A DNA stretch of 17,853 bases from an uncultured Plesiomonas sp. (lineage in GTDB: Bacteria; Pseudomonadota; Gammaproteobacteria; Enterobacterales; CAMTGL01), in the NCBI GenBank assembly GCA_947071955.1, contig CAMTGL010000013.1:1-17853 (forward strand). Reading direction: 5' to 3'. This document shows positions 7,641 to 14,108 of the stretch, piece after piece; position 1 is the stretch's first letter, and each line of letters starts with the position of its first letter. Position numbers and translations under genes: made by a program. The notes beneath the pieces are model-generated. The model had not been told where the DNA came from. It did no database searches and was given only the letters and a program-made list of their open reading frames with translations.

Positions 7641-9215
7641 TTATGCGTTAGTGTCAGTAACAGCGGGTGCACTTTTTTGTTCAAAGTGGTAGCGGCCGGT
7701 TTTCAGGCTGCTTGGGCCTAAACGGGCAAATTTGAACATCAGATACATCTCAGCAATCAGGAACAGGGTATACAGACCACAGATCAGCAGGAGTGAGAAC
7801 AACACCTGACCTGAACTGATGGAAGATACCGCTGATGATACCGGCAATATTTCACCGACAGCCCAAGGTTGACGGCCATATTCAGCAACAAACCAGCCCG
7901 CTTCAATAGCAATCCATGGCAACGGAATGCCCCACAGTGCCAGTTTCAGCAACCATGGTTTTTGATCAATTTTGTGGCGTGTTGTTTGGATAAAGGCCAT
8001 GCCGATAATAAACAGCATCAAAAAGCCAACACCTACCATGATCCGGAAGCTAAAGAACAGCGGTGCAACTTTCGGAATAGAGTCTTTCACCGCTTGCTGA
8101 ACTTGTGCGTCAGTGGCGTTAAAGACATCCGGTGCATACGGTTTTAGCAACAGGCCATAGCCCAGATCTTTTTTCGCATCATCAAACTGTGCACGCAGCT
8201 CAGGGGTATCCTGACCGGAGCGCAGCTTTTGCAGCAGGTCATAAGCAACCATACCGTTACGGATACGCACTTCGTGCTCTTTCATCAGATCTTTCAGGCC
8301 GATGACAGGTGTATCAATAGAACGGGTGGCAATTAGGCCCAGTGCATAAGGAATGCGGATAGCGTAATCGGTGCGCATCTCTTCCTGATTAGGAATACCA
8401 ATCAAGGTAAATGCCGCTGGCGGTGCGTGGGTTTCCCACTCTGATTCAATGGCAGCGAGTTTTACTTTCTGCACATCACCCAGCTCATAGCCTGATTCAT
8501 CACCCAGCACCATAACAGAGAGGATAGATGCCATACCAAAGCTTGCTGCAATAGCAAATGAGCGGCGCGCAAATGGCATATCACGCTTTTTCAGCAGATA
8601 GTAAGAGCTGATACCCAGTACAAACATTGCGCCTGTGACATAACCGGCAGCTACAGTGTGAACAAATTTCACTTGTGCGACAGGGTTCATCACCAGATCA
8701 GCAAAGCTGACCATTTCCATACGCATGGTTTCAAAGTTGAACTCTGAACCTACTGGGTTTTGCATCCAACCGTTGGCAACCAAGATCCACAGAGCAGACA
8801 TATTGGTACCAATTGCGGTTAGCCATGTCACCATCAGATGTAGGCGCTTAGACAGGCGATCCCAACCAAAGAAGAACATACCGACAAAGGTAGATTCAAG
8901 GAAGAATGCCATCAGCCCTTCAATGGCCAGCGGCGCACCGAAGATATCACCGACATAGTGAGAGTAGTAAGACCAGTTTGTCCCGAATTGGAACTCCATG
9001 GTCAGACCGGTAGTAACACCCAGAGCAAAGTTAATAGCAAATAACTTACCCCAGAATTTGGTCATATCTTTGTAGATTTGTTTGTTGGTCATTACATAGA
9101 CCGACTCCATAATGGCAAGCAAAAATGCCATACCAATCGTGAGCGGAACAAACAAAAAATGGTACATTGCAGTCAGAGCGAACTGCAATCTGGATAGTTC
9201 AACAACGTCTAACAT
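7641..9215 (-). CDS. cydA: Cytochrome bd ubiquinol oxidase subunit I
   Basis: This 524-residue subunit carries all three haems (b558, b595, d) and the quinol site in the inner membrane. ATG at 9213-9215 is chosen over the adjacent GTG (9216-9218): the AAGGAG site is then spaced 5 bases away, and the haem ligand falls at His19 (TAMYHFLFVPLT), matching E. coli numbering. GFLMLFIIGMAF and the WETHAPPAAFTLIGIPNQEEMRTDYAIRIPYALG stretch belong to the periplasmic Q-loop region. The protein has the long (L-type) Q-loop, as shown by its length and the insert around residues 305-385. ATRSIDTPVIGL and GWFVAEYGRQPW are hallmark motifs. It is the first gene of cydABX. Its upstream region holds FNR- and ArcA-like sites and strong inverted repeats, in line with oxygen control known for cyd operons. 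Confidence 0.98.
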   Translation of the reverse strand: MLDVVELSRLQFALTAMYHFLFVPLTIGMAFLLAIMESVYVMTNKQIYKDMTKFWGKLFAINFALGVTTGLTMEFQFGTNWSYYSHYVGDIFGAPLAIEGLMAFFLESTFVGMFFFGWDRLSKRLHLMVTWLTAIGTNMSALWILVANGWMQNPVGSEFNFETMRMEMVSFADLVMNPVAQVKFVHTVAAGYVTGAMFVLGISSYYLLKKRDMPFARRSFAIAASFGMASILSVMVLGDESGYELGDVQKVKLAAIESEWETHAPPAAFTLIGIPNQEEMRTDYAIRIPYALGLIATRSIDTPVIGLKDLMKEHEVRIRNGMVAYDLLQKLRSGQDTPELRAQFDDAKKDLGYGLLLKPYAPDVFNATDAQVQQAVKDSIPKVAPLFFSFRIMVGVGFLMLFIIGMAFIQTTRHKIDQKPWLLKLALWGIPLPWIAIEAGWFVAEYGRQPWAVGEILPVSSAVSSISSGQVLFSLLLICGLYTLFLIAEMYLMFKFARLGPSSLKTGRYHFEQKSAPAVTDTNA

Positions 9216-9280
9216 CACGACTCCTTGCTTTTTGCAGGAAGACTCCAGCTCTTGATCTTCAATCCTTGACGAAAGATCGT

Positions 9281-9316
9281 TATCTGTATTTTTGCGCTAC
9301 AGATAAGCAAAAATAC
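9281..9316 (-). promoter_or_regulatory. Overlapping alternative hairpins in the cydA leader
   Basis: GTATTTTTGC (9286-9295) is perfectly complementary to GCAAAAATAC (9307-9316). The overlapping pair TATCTGTA (9281-9288) and TACAGATA (9298-9305) is also perfect. The two stems share bases and cannot form together. They lie about 65-100 bases upstream of the cydA start, probably in its mRNA leader. Confidence 0.45.
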
Positions 9317-9342
9317 ATGAGCCACAGAGGATTCAATTTCTG

Positions 9343-9376
9343 CGTTCATAAAGTGAGCAGGCGCACTTTATGAACG
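9343..9376. repeat. 13-bp perfect inverted repeat upstream of cydA
   Basis: CGTTCATAAAGTG (9343-9355) and CACTTTATGAACG (9364-9376) form a perfect 13-bp stem with an 8-base loop. No T tract follows on either strand, so it is not a standard terminator. It could be a leader mRNA structure or a regulator site. A related palindrome lies at 10118-10144. Confidence 0.6.
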
Positions 9377-9490
9377 AAGTCATCACATAACAGCAACCTA
9401 AATGACAGGGTGACTAAATATTACGCTTCTAATCCCTTACACGGAATAGGTTTTTTAGTGATTCAAGTTATATTTTTTGTTGTCAGGTCA

Positions 9491-9505
9491 ATTACATTTA
9501 ACAAC
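9491..9505 (-). promoter_or_regulatory. ArcA-like site upstream of cydA
   Basis: ATTACATTTAACAAC resembles the reverse complement of the ArcA core GTTAATTAAATGTTA, with 9 of 10 matching over TTACATTTAA and one gap after it. ArcA activates cydAB in E. coli. The AT-rich motif is degenerate, so the call rests on context. Confidence 0.35.
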
Positions 9506-9520
9506 CTTCAACAGTAAAAA

Positions 9521-9534
9521 TTGATCACGGTCAA
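9521..9534. promoter_or_regulatory. FNR-like box upstream of cydA
   Basis: TTGAT-CACG-GTCAA matches the FNR consensus TTGAT-N4-ATCAA at 9 of 10 positions. It lies about 306 bases upstream of the cydA start and about 310 bases upstream of the small plus-strand promoter. FNR control of cyd operons is established in E. coli, and the spot between two divergent units allows either target. CRP sites have a related shape (TGTGA half-sites), but the TTGAT half favours FNR. Confidence 0.6.
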
Positions 9535-9828
9535 CACGCGCAGATGATACTCTCATTCAGAAATTGATGCAGCTCAATTCCAGCTAAATTAAAGCAAAAT
9601 ATGTAAACGATTTGTTTTATTTCAGCATGTTAGTCGTAACCTAGATACTTCATTTATTCAATATAGCTTGTTTATCGGGTAAAACACGTAGGACGATTAA
9701 ATTATTTATCAATGTTAAAACAAATATGTAACAAGTTGATTTGAATTGCTTACAATGCAAGTCTGATATTAGTAATTCTAATGATTAAGACTTAAATTTT
9801 GTCGTTTCTGTTTTTCCCACCAACTGCA

Positions 9829-9834
9829 TATAAT
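9829..9834 (+). promoter_or_regulatory. -10 box for the small plus-strand transcript
   Basis: A perfect TATAAT sits at 9829-9834. The sequence at the -35 position (TTCTGT at 9806-9811, 17-base spacer) is poor, which points to an activator-dependent promoter. The predicted transcript start is about 9841, leaving a 5' leader of roughly 73 bases before the small ORF. Confidence 0.6.
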
Positions 9835-9913
9835 TTGCGCCATCAACAGGGCAATCCATGTTGAAACTCTCTTTTTAATAAAAAAGTTTGAACCTCATCA
9901 CTTCGGAGCAGAT

Positions 9914-9994
9914 ATGCGCACCAATACGCTTAACAAGTTCGTAAACTCTTATAAGAAATTATTCAGCGACTTGTTTATGCTGCACAATAAGTAG
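9914..9994 (+). CDS. Putative 26-residue amphipathic small protein
   Basis: ATG at 9914-9916 follows GGAG (9905-9908) by 5 bases, and TAG lies at 9992-9994. The peptide begins MRTNTLNKFVN and ends FMLHNK. Placing L6, F9, V10, Y13, L16, F17, L20 and F21 on a helix puts them on one face, with N7, K8, N11, S12, K14, K15, S18 and D19 opposite. This is an amphipathic basic helix that could lie on a membrane or dock on a partner protein. It lacks the long apolar run of a transmembrane segment. I do not recognise a family with confidence. Support comes from the complete set of expression signals around it and the absence of any other reason for the transcript. The main alternative is that the RNA is non-coding and the ORF fortuitous. 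Confidence 0.5.
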   Translation: MRTNTLNKFVNSYKKLFSDLFMLHNK

Positions 9995-10014
9995 TGATTA
10001 GCTGAACTTACATG

Positions 10015-10046
10015 AACCCCGCATTAAATGTGGGGTTTTTCTTTTT
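10015..10046 (+). terminator. Strong intrinsic terminator of the small plus-strand unit
   Basis: AACCCCGCA (10015-10023) pairs with TGTGGGGTT (10029-10037), 9 bp with one G-U pair, around the loop TTAAA. The tail is TTTTT-C-TTTTT up to 10046. It begins 20 bases after the small ORF's stop codon. Confidence 0.92.
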
Positions 10047-10117
10047 GGGGATAGGGAAAAAGGCATTGCAGTGCAATTTGTGATCTGTGACACCATGAGG
10101 CGGCAAGTTGCACAATG

Positions 10118-10144
10118 ACATAAAGCGGAGAGGCCGCTTTATGT
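10118..10144. repeat. 11-bp perfect inverted repeat downstream of ruvB
   Basis: ACATAAAGCGG (10118-10128) pairs with CCGCTTTATGT (10134-10144) around AGAGG. It lies 48 bases past the ruvB stop on the minus strand. With no T tract it is not a textbook terminator, but it may protect or end the ruvAB mRNA. It shares a CATAAAG(T/C)G ... C(A/G)CTTTATG pattern with the repeat at 9343-9376. Confidence 0.55.
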
Positions 10145-10191
10145 GCATAGAATAACCTGACCAGTGGTGTATCTGATCAGTTATCTTTTAT

Positions 10192-11205
10192 TTAGTCTTC
10201 TTGAGTGGGGGTTAAACCGAAGTGCTGGTATGCACGTTGAGTGGCAATGCGGCCGCGCGGCGTACGCTGTAAAAAACCTTGCTGGATCAGATAAGGCTCA
10301 AGTACATCTTCAATGGTATCACGCTCTTCACCAATGGCTGCGGCAAGGTTATCCAACCCAACAGGGCCACCCATAAATTTATCAATGACCGCCAGCAGCA
10401 ATTTCCTGTCCATAAAGTCGAACCCTTCGACATCGACATCAAGCATATCTAGTGCTCGATTGGCGATATCAAATTCAATAGCACCTGTGCCTTTGACCTC
10501 GGCAAAATCACGTACCCTGCGTAATAAACGGTTAGCAATACGTGGAGTGCCCCGTGAACGGCGGGCAATTTCTAATGCGGCAAGAGAGTTCATGGGTAAT
10601 TCAAGGCAACGGGCACTGCGCTGAACTATCTGGGTTAACTCTTCGGTTTGATAAAACTCAAGGCGCTGCACAATACCAAAACGATCGCGTAGCGGTGAGG
10701 TTAGCGAGCCTGCACGCGTGGTTGCACCTATCAGTGTAAACGGGGGCAAATCGAGTTTGATAGAGCGTGCCGCAGGGCCTTCACCAATCATGATATCGAG
10801 TTGATAATCTTCCATGGCAGGATAGAGCACCTCTTCGACAGCCGGTGATAGCCGATGGATCTCATCGATAAACAGCACATCATGGGGTTCGAGGTTGGTC
10901 AGCATAGCGGCCAGATCTCCGGCCTTTTCCAGCACTGGCCCAGATGTGCTGCGCAGATTGACCCCCATTTCATTGGCGATAATATGGGCAAGCGTAGTTT
11001 TACCTAGCCCCGGCGGGCCAAAGATCAGCACATGATCCAGCGCATCTGATCGCATTCTGGCTGCTTGAATGAAAATATCCATTTGAGTACGAACATGCTC
11101 TTGTCCGATATATTCATCAAGCAGGCGGGGGCGAATAGCCCGATCAATCACTTCCTCTTCACGAGGGGCACTGACAGGGGAGATCAGACGGTCAGCTTCT
11201 ATCAT
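10192..11205 (-). CDS. ruvB: Holliday junction branch-migration helicase RuvB
   Basis: This 337-residue AAA+ ATPase forms hexameric rings that pump DNA through a RuvA-bound Holliday junction. Walker A is GPPGLGKT (residues 63-70) and Walker B is LFIDEIH (111-117). GATTRAGSLTSPLRDRFG carries sensor 1 and the arginine-finger region, and RRSRGTPRIANRLLRRVRDFA is sensor 2. The C-terminal winged helix ends with GFLQRTPRGRIATQRAYQH. All expected residues are present and the length is typical. ATG at 11203-11205 has AAAGG 8 bases upstream. It is the second gene of ruvAB, 89 bp after ruvA. A stem (ATCAGCCC/GGGCTGAT, 11226-11248) lies in the gap but lacks a terminator tail. Confidence 0.98.
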   Translation of the reverse strand: MIEADRLISPVSAPREEEVIDRAIRPRLLDEYIGQEHVRTQMDIFIQAARMRSDALDHVLIFGPPGLGKTTLAHIIANEMGVNLRSTSGPVLEKAGDLAAMLTNLEPHDVLFIDEIHRLSPAVEEVLYPAMEDYQLDIMIGEGPAARSIKLDLPPFTLIGATTRAGSLTSPLRDRFGIVQRLEFYQTEELTQIVQRSARCLELPMNSLAALEIARRSRGTPRIANRLLRRVRDFAEVKGTGAIEFDIANRALDMLDVDVEGFDFMDRKLLLAVIDKFMGGPVGLDNLAAAIGEERDTIEDVLEPYLIQQGFLQRTPRGRIATQRAYQHFGLTPTQED

Positions 11206-11224
11206 CCGGAAACCTTTTATTATC

Positions 11225-11249
11225 TATCAGCCCCGTGTTAGGGCTGATA
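11225..11249 (-). other. Hairpin in the ruvA-ruvB gap
   Basis: TATCAGCCC (11225-11233) and GGGCTGATA (11241-11249) form a perfect 9-bp stem with a 7-base loop. No run of T follows on the minus strand. It is more likely an mRNA-stability or processing element than a terminator, which would otherwise cut ruvB off from ruvA. Confidence 0.5.
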
Positions 11250-11294
11250 TCAGCAGTAGAGGGCTATAATGCAAGTGTGCTGTTGATTTGGCAA

Positions 11295-11918
11295 TTACAA
11301 TGCCGCGCGTAATGCGTTACGGATCAGGGTTTCGCAGTCAGCCTCAGGGGTGGCTATTTTGCTGATCATACGGCTGGCCTCTTGCGGTTTATAACCGAGC
11401 GCAACCAGTGCAGATGCGGCTTCTTCTTCGGCATCCGCCTGTTGTACAGCCGCCTGAGAGTGGTGAATTGCCGAGGCAAGCTCATCAGGGGGGGTGAACA
11501 AGTCAAAGCTGCCCATCCCTTTAAAGCGATCTTTCATCTCGACGATCAGGCGTTCAGCGGTTTTTTTCCCGACACCCGGTAGTTTAACCAGCGTGGTAAT
11601 ATCTTCACGCTCAACAGCACCAACAAATTGTACTGCTGACATACCCGACAAAATGGCCAGTGCCAATTTTGGGCCGACACCGTTAGTTTTGAGCAGCTCA
11701 CGAAACAGCGCACGCTCTTGTTTGTTGTTAAAACCATATAGCAGTTGCGCATCTTCGCGCACAACAAAATGGGTAAACAGGGTAGCCTCTGCACCAATAT
11801 CGGGCAGATCATAAAAACAGGTCATCGGCATGTTGACCTCATAACCGATACCGCTGACATCGAGAAGAACTTCAGGCGGCTGTTTTTCGACGATAAGCCC
11901 ACGTAAACGACCAATCAC
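11295..11918 (-). CDS. ruvA: Holliday junction-binding protein RuvA (GTG start)
   Basis: This 207-residue protein forms tetramers that hold the four-way junction flat and load RuvB. It starts MIGRLRGLIVEKQPPEVLLDV (OB-fold domain I). The tandem helix-hairpin-helix motifs are LLKTNGVGPKLALAILSG and LVKLPGVGKKTAERLIVEMKDR (about residues 75-130). An acidic linker (QQADAEEEAA) precedes the flexible domain III that contacts RuvB (ALGYKPQEASRMI). The start codon is GTG (11916-11918), supported by GAGGAG 7 bases upstream and by the invariant MIGRL N-terminus. A terminator-like hairpin separates it from ruvC, so ruvAB looks like a unit with its own promoter. I find no CTGT-N8-ACAG LexA box upstream, unlike E. 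coli ruvAB. Confidence 0.98.
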   Translation of the reverse strand: MIGRLRGLIVEKQPPEVLLDVSGIGYEVNMPMTCFYDLPDIGAEATLFTHFVVREDAQLLYGFNNKQERALFRELLKTNGVGPKLALAILSGMSAVQFVGAVEREDITTLVKLPGVGKKTAERLIVEMKDRFKGMGSFDLFTPPDELASAIHHSQAAVQQADAEEEAASALVALGYKPQEASRMISKIATPEADCETLIRNALRAAL

Positions 11919-11975
11919 AGATTATCTCCTCGTTGTCTGTTTTGCTGCGCATAGATCTGTTTATGCGCGATGTTT

Positions 11976-11984
11976 ATTATCACA
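11976..11984 (-). promoter_or_regulatory. Candidate extended -10 promoter for ruvAB
   Basis: On the minus strand the bases read TG-T-GATAAT, an extended -10 motif with 5 of 6 matches to TATAAT. No good -35 is seen, which extended -10 promoters can tolerate. It sits between the hairpin at 12018-12045 and the ruvA start, giving a leader of roughly 50 bases. Confidence 0.35.
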
Positions 11985-12017
11985 TGCAGTACGGTAATTT
12001 CTGAGCATAGCATAACG

Positions 12018-12045
12018 AAAAGGCTGGATAAACATCCAGCCTTTT
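12018..12045. terminator. Terminator-like hairpin between ruvC and ruvA
   Basis: AAAAGGCTGGAT (12018-12029) and ATCCAGCCTTTT (12034-12045) form a perfect 12-bp stem with the loop AAAC. The T run is four bases on either strand. It probably ends yebC-ruvC transcription and isolates ruvAB. Confidence 0.8.
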
Positions 12046-12169
12046 ATCATTTCAGTCTTTTATTATTACAGATACCGAGATCTTGTGATCTTATTGGTAT
12101 TGCTAATGCTACTGAGGTTATCAATGCAGCGTATGTCATCAGGTGATGTACAAATATCTGCAGACATTT

Positions 12170-12691
12170 TCAACGAAAACGCCCTTGGGTTATCTGTAAT
12201 CGAGGGTTCATAATTTTTGCTGCATGCTGACAAATTTGTGCATGAGTCATAGCAATAGCCAGCGCATCAGCAGCATCTGCTTGCGGATTTCCGGGCAGCT
12301 TGAGCATGGTTTTCACCATATGCTGGACTTGTGCTTTATCTGCTGCACCGGTGCCCACTACGGTCTGTTTTACCTGACGAGCGGCATATTCAAAGACAGG
12401 AAGACTATTATTGACCGCAGCAACAATGGCCGCGCCGCGTGCTTGCCCCAGTTTGAGTGCCGAATCTGCATTACGAGCCATAAACACCTGCTCAATGGCA
12501 AAAACATCAGGACTAAACTGGGTAATAATTTCACTGACTCCGGCATACACCAGCCGTAAGCGGTTGGGAAGATCATCAACCTGAGTGCGAATACATCCGC
12601 TACCGAGGTATTCAAGATGCCGCCCTTGTTGGCGGATCACACCATAACCGGTGATCCGCGAACCAGGGTCAATACCCAAAATAATGGACAT
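12170..12691 (-). CDS. ruvC: Holliday junction endonuclease RuvC
   Basis: This 173-residue RNase H-fold resolvase cuts junctions held by RuvAB. It begins MSIILGIDPGSRITGYGV, which holds the first catalytic aspartate (D8 counting Met). FAIEQVFMARNADSALKLGQARG holds the catalytic glutamate. PQADAADALAIAMTHAQ near residues 136-152 holds the last two aspartates. All four acidic residues of the active site are present. ATG at 12689-12691 lies only 3 bases after the yebC stop, so the two genes are translationally coupled. This yebC-ruvC pairing is conserved in gammaproteobacteria. Confidence 0.98.
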   Translation of the reverse strand: MSIILGIDPGSRITGYGVIRQQGRHLEYLGSGCIRTQVDDLPNRLRLVYAGVSEIITQFSPDVFAIEQVFMARNADSALKLGQARGAAIVAAVNNSLPVFEYAARQVKQTVVGTGAADKAQVQHMVKTMLKLPGNPQADAADALAIAMTHAQICQHAAKIMNPRLQITQGRFR

Positions 12692-12694
12692 CCG

Positions 12695-13438
12695 TTACAG
12701 CTGTTCTGCAACTTCGTCAGAGATATCACCGTTATGGTAAACCTCTTGAACATCGTCACAATCTTCAAGCATATCGATAAGGCGCAGCAGTTTTGGTGCG
12801 GTATCAATATCCAGTTCAGCTTTAGTCGAAGGGATCAGCGAAACTTCAGCCATTTCAGCGGTTAAGCCGGTAGCATCTAACGCATCTTTGACTGAACCGA
12901 AATCTTCCGGTGCGGTGTAGACATCAATGGTGCTGTCATCATTAACAACCACATCATCAGCGCCCGCTTCCAGTGCCGCTTCCATAACGGTATCTTCATC
13001 CAAACCTGCAGGGTAAGAGATCACCCCTTTTTTGGTAAACAGGTAGGATACAGAGCCATCAGTACCCAGATTTCCGCCCGTTTTGGTAAACGCGTGGCGA
13101 ACTTCAGATACCGTACGGTTACGGTTATCACTTAAACACTCAACCATGACCGCAGTACCACCTGGGCCGTAACCTTCATAAATGATGGTTTCCATGTTGC
13201 TATCATCATCACCCCCGACACCGCGTGCAATCGCACGGTTTACAGTGTCGCGGGTCATGTTGTTAGAGAGTGCCTTATCTACAGCGGCACGCAGACGCGG
13301 GTTAATCCCAACATCGCCACCACCCATTTGAGCGGCAACAACCAGCTCACGAATCAATTTAGTGAAAATTTTGCCTCGTTTAGCATCTTGCGCTGCTTTA
13401 CGGTGCTTAATGTTGGCCCACTTACTATGACCTGCCAT
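12695..13438 (-). CDS. yebC: YebC/PmpR family protein
   Basis: The 247-residue protein begins with the family signature MAGHSKWANIKHRKAAQDAKRGKIFTKLIREL and continues with YEGYGPGGTAVMVECLSDNRNRT (about residues 86-108). Both are hallmarks of the YebC/TACO1 family. Members have been described as transcriptional regulators (PmpR in Pseudomonas) and, more recently, as translation factors that help ribosomes through difficult proline-containing stretches. The second role fits its highly conserved housekeeping status. The C-terminus is acidic (MLEDCDDVQEVYHNGDIS). ATG at 13436-13438 has GGAG about 7 bases upstream. It is the first gene of the yebC-ruvC unit. Confidence 0.97.
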   Translation of the reverse strand: MAGHSKWANIKHRKAAQDAKRGKIFTKLIRELVVAAQMGGGDVGINPRLRAAVDKALSNNMTRDTVNRAIARGVGGDDDSNMETIIYEGYGPGGTAVMVECLSDNRNRTVSEVRHAFTKTGGNLGTDGSVSYLFTKKGVISYPAGLDEDTVMEAALEAGADDVVVNDDSTIDVYTAPEDFGSVKDALDATGLTAEMAEVSLIPSTKAELDIDTAPKLLRLIDMLEDCDDVQEVYHNGDISDEVAEQL

Positions 13439-13563
13439 AACAATCTCCGCTTTTTAATCTTATTTTGGGGCTATTTCGGTTTTCGCAGTACCGATTTTAC
13501 AGTACTGATACAGTGTCGAACTACCCGATCTTAGTGTATTGCTGTCTCAGCTATTATCATCTG

Positions 13564-13637
13564 CTACCCGCTTTGTTATTGATTATAATCGCAATAACTG
13601 GGTAGGCTGGGCAAATACCGTGTATTGTACTGCCCAG
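13564..13637. repeat. Two adjacent stem-loops between nudB and yebC
   Basis: Stem 1: CTACCC (13564-13569) with GGGTAG (13600-13605), extended inside by GTTATTG (13575-13581) with CAATAAC (13592-13598). Stem 2: CTGGGCA (13607-13613) with TGCCCAG (13631-13637), extended inside by AATAC/GTATT. They follow the nudB stop on the minus strand without T tracts. A palindromic GATTATAATC in the loop of stem 1 offers a TATAAT box on either strand, possibly the yebC -10. Confidence 0.5.
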
Positions 13638-13662
13638 TTTGCAAGCTTGGCTTAGGCGCGTA

Positions 13663-14106
13663 TTACATTGAAGCGATACAGCACTGTTCAATGGCCTGTT
13701 GATTGCTCCATGATTTGGTCAGTTTTGCCGCTTCATGTGCATTTAGCCACTGGTAAGCATGGTGCTCAGACAGTACAACCGCGCGTTCTGAAGGCAATGC
13801 CAAACAAAACCAGTGCTCTTTATTGCGAGTGACATCCGGCGCGTAACGGTGACGGACATGCTCAAACAGTTCAAATTCAACGGTATGATGCAAATCAGTC
13901 AGCGTTAAATGCTCTGATTGGATATCAATGGCAACCTCTTCTTGTACTTCACGCAGTGCCGTTTGTTGCGGCGATTCATCACCTTCTAGGCTGCCAGTAA
14001 CCGACTGCCAAAATTGCGGATCATCTTTGCGCTGCAACATAAGCACCCGCTCTGTATTCGGACAGTGGATCACCACTAATACTGATTCCGGGCGCTTAAA
14101 GGTCAT
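13663..14106 (-). CDS. nudB: Dihydroneopterin triphosphate diphosphatase NudB
   Basis: This Nudix hydrolase removes pyrophosphate from dihydroneopterin triphosphate in folate synthesis. The 147-residue protein has the Nudix box at residues 38-60 (G38, E44, then REVQEEVAI); alanine replaces the usual glycine near its end, as related residues do in E. coli NudB. NudB-specific segments are TVEFELFEHVRHRYAPDVTRNKEHWFCLALP (about 75-105) and LTKSWSNQQAIEQ at the C-terminus. ATG at 14104-14106 lies 2 bases after the aspS stop, with AAAGGA inside the end of aspS, so it is co-translated with aspS. The aspS-nudB-yebC-ruvC order is shared with enterobacteria. Confidence 0.95.
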   Translation of the reverse strand: MTFKRPESVLVVIHCPNTERVLMLQRKDDPQFWQSVTGSLEGDESPQQTALREVQEEVAIDIQSEHLTLTDLHHTVEFELFEHVRHRYAPDVTRNKEHWFCLALPSERAVVLSEHHAYQWLNAHEAAKLTKSWSNQQAIEQCCIASM

Positions 14107-14108
14107 GC

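Larger units (their letters stand above)
9216..9828. other. cydA upstream regulatory region, no protein gene seen
   Basis: About 610 AT-rich bases contain no credible protein gene on either strand. Nearest cydA are overlapping inverted repeats (9281-9316) and a 13-bp perfect inverted repeat (9343-9376). Further out are ArcA-like (9491-9505) and FNR-like (9521-9534) sites. I could not place a clear -35/-10 pair for cydA; TATAAC on the minus strand near 9467-9472 is the best -10 but lacks a well-spaced -35. ATTAG-N5-CTAAT (9768-9782) lies just upstream of the small plus-strand unit. Confidence 0.6.
9841..10046 (+). ncRNA. Predicted small RNA, probably dual-function (encodes a 26-residue peptide)
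   Basis: A compact unit of about 205 bases has a consensus -10 box, a leader, a small ORF with a good ribosome site and a strong intrinsic terminator. The leader contains an AU-rich hairpin: AAACT (9864-9868) with AGTTT (9885-9889), and TTTTT with AAAAA inside. The terminator stem contains CCCC. No plus-strand gene follows (ruvB lies on the minus strand), so this is unlikely to be an attenuator. The architecture resembles mRNA-like small RNAs such as SgrS/SgrT and AzuCR of E. coli or VcdRP of Vibrio cholerae. Whether it is homologous to any of them cannot be judged here. It is divergent from cydA and about 600 bp from that gene. Confidence 0.55.

Noticed and set aside
9167..9373. 68-codon plus-strand open frame across the cydA start and leader
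   Set aside because: It overlaps cydA antisense, then runs through the leader inverted repeats; no ribosome site or family motif.
9914..10046. Attenuator/leader-peptide reading of the small ORF plus terminator
   Set aside because: No same-strand gene follows the terminator, and the peptide is not enriched in one regulatory amino acid.
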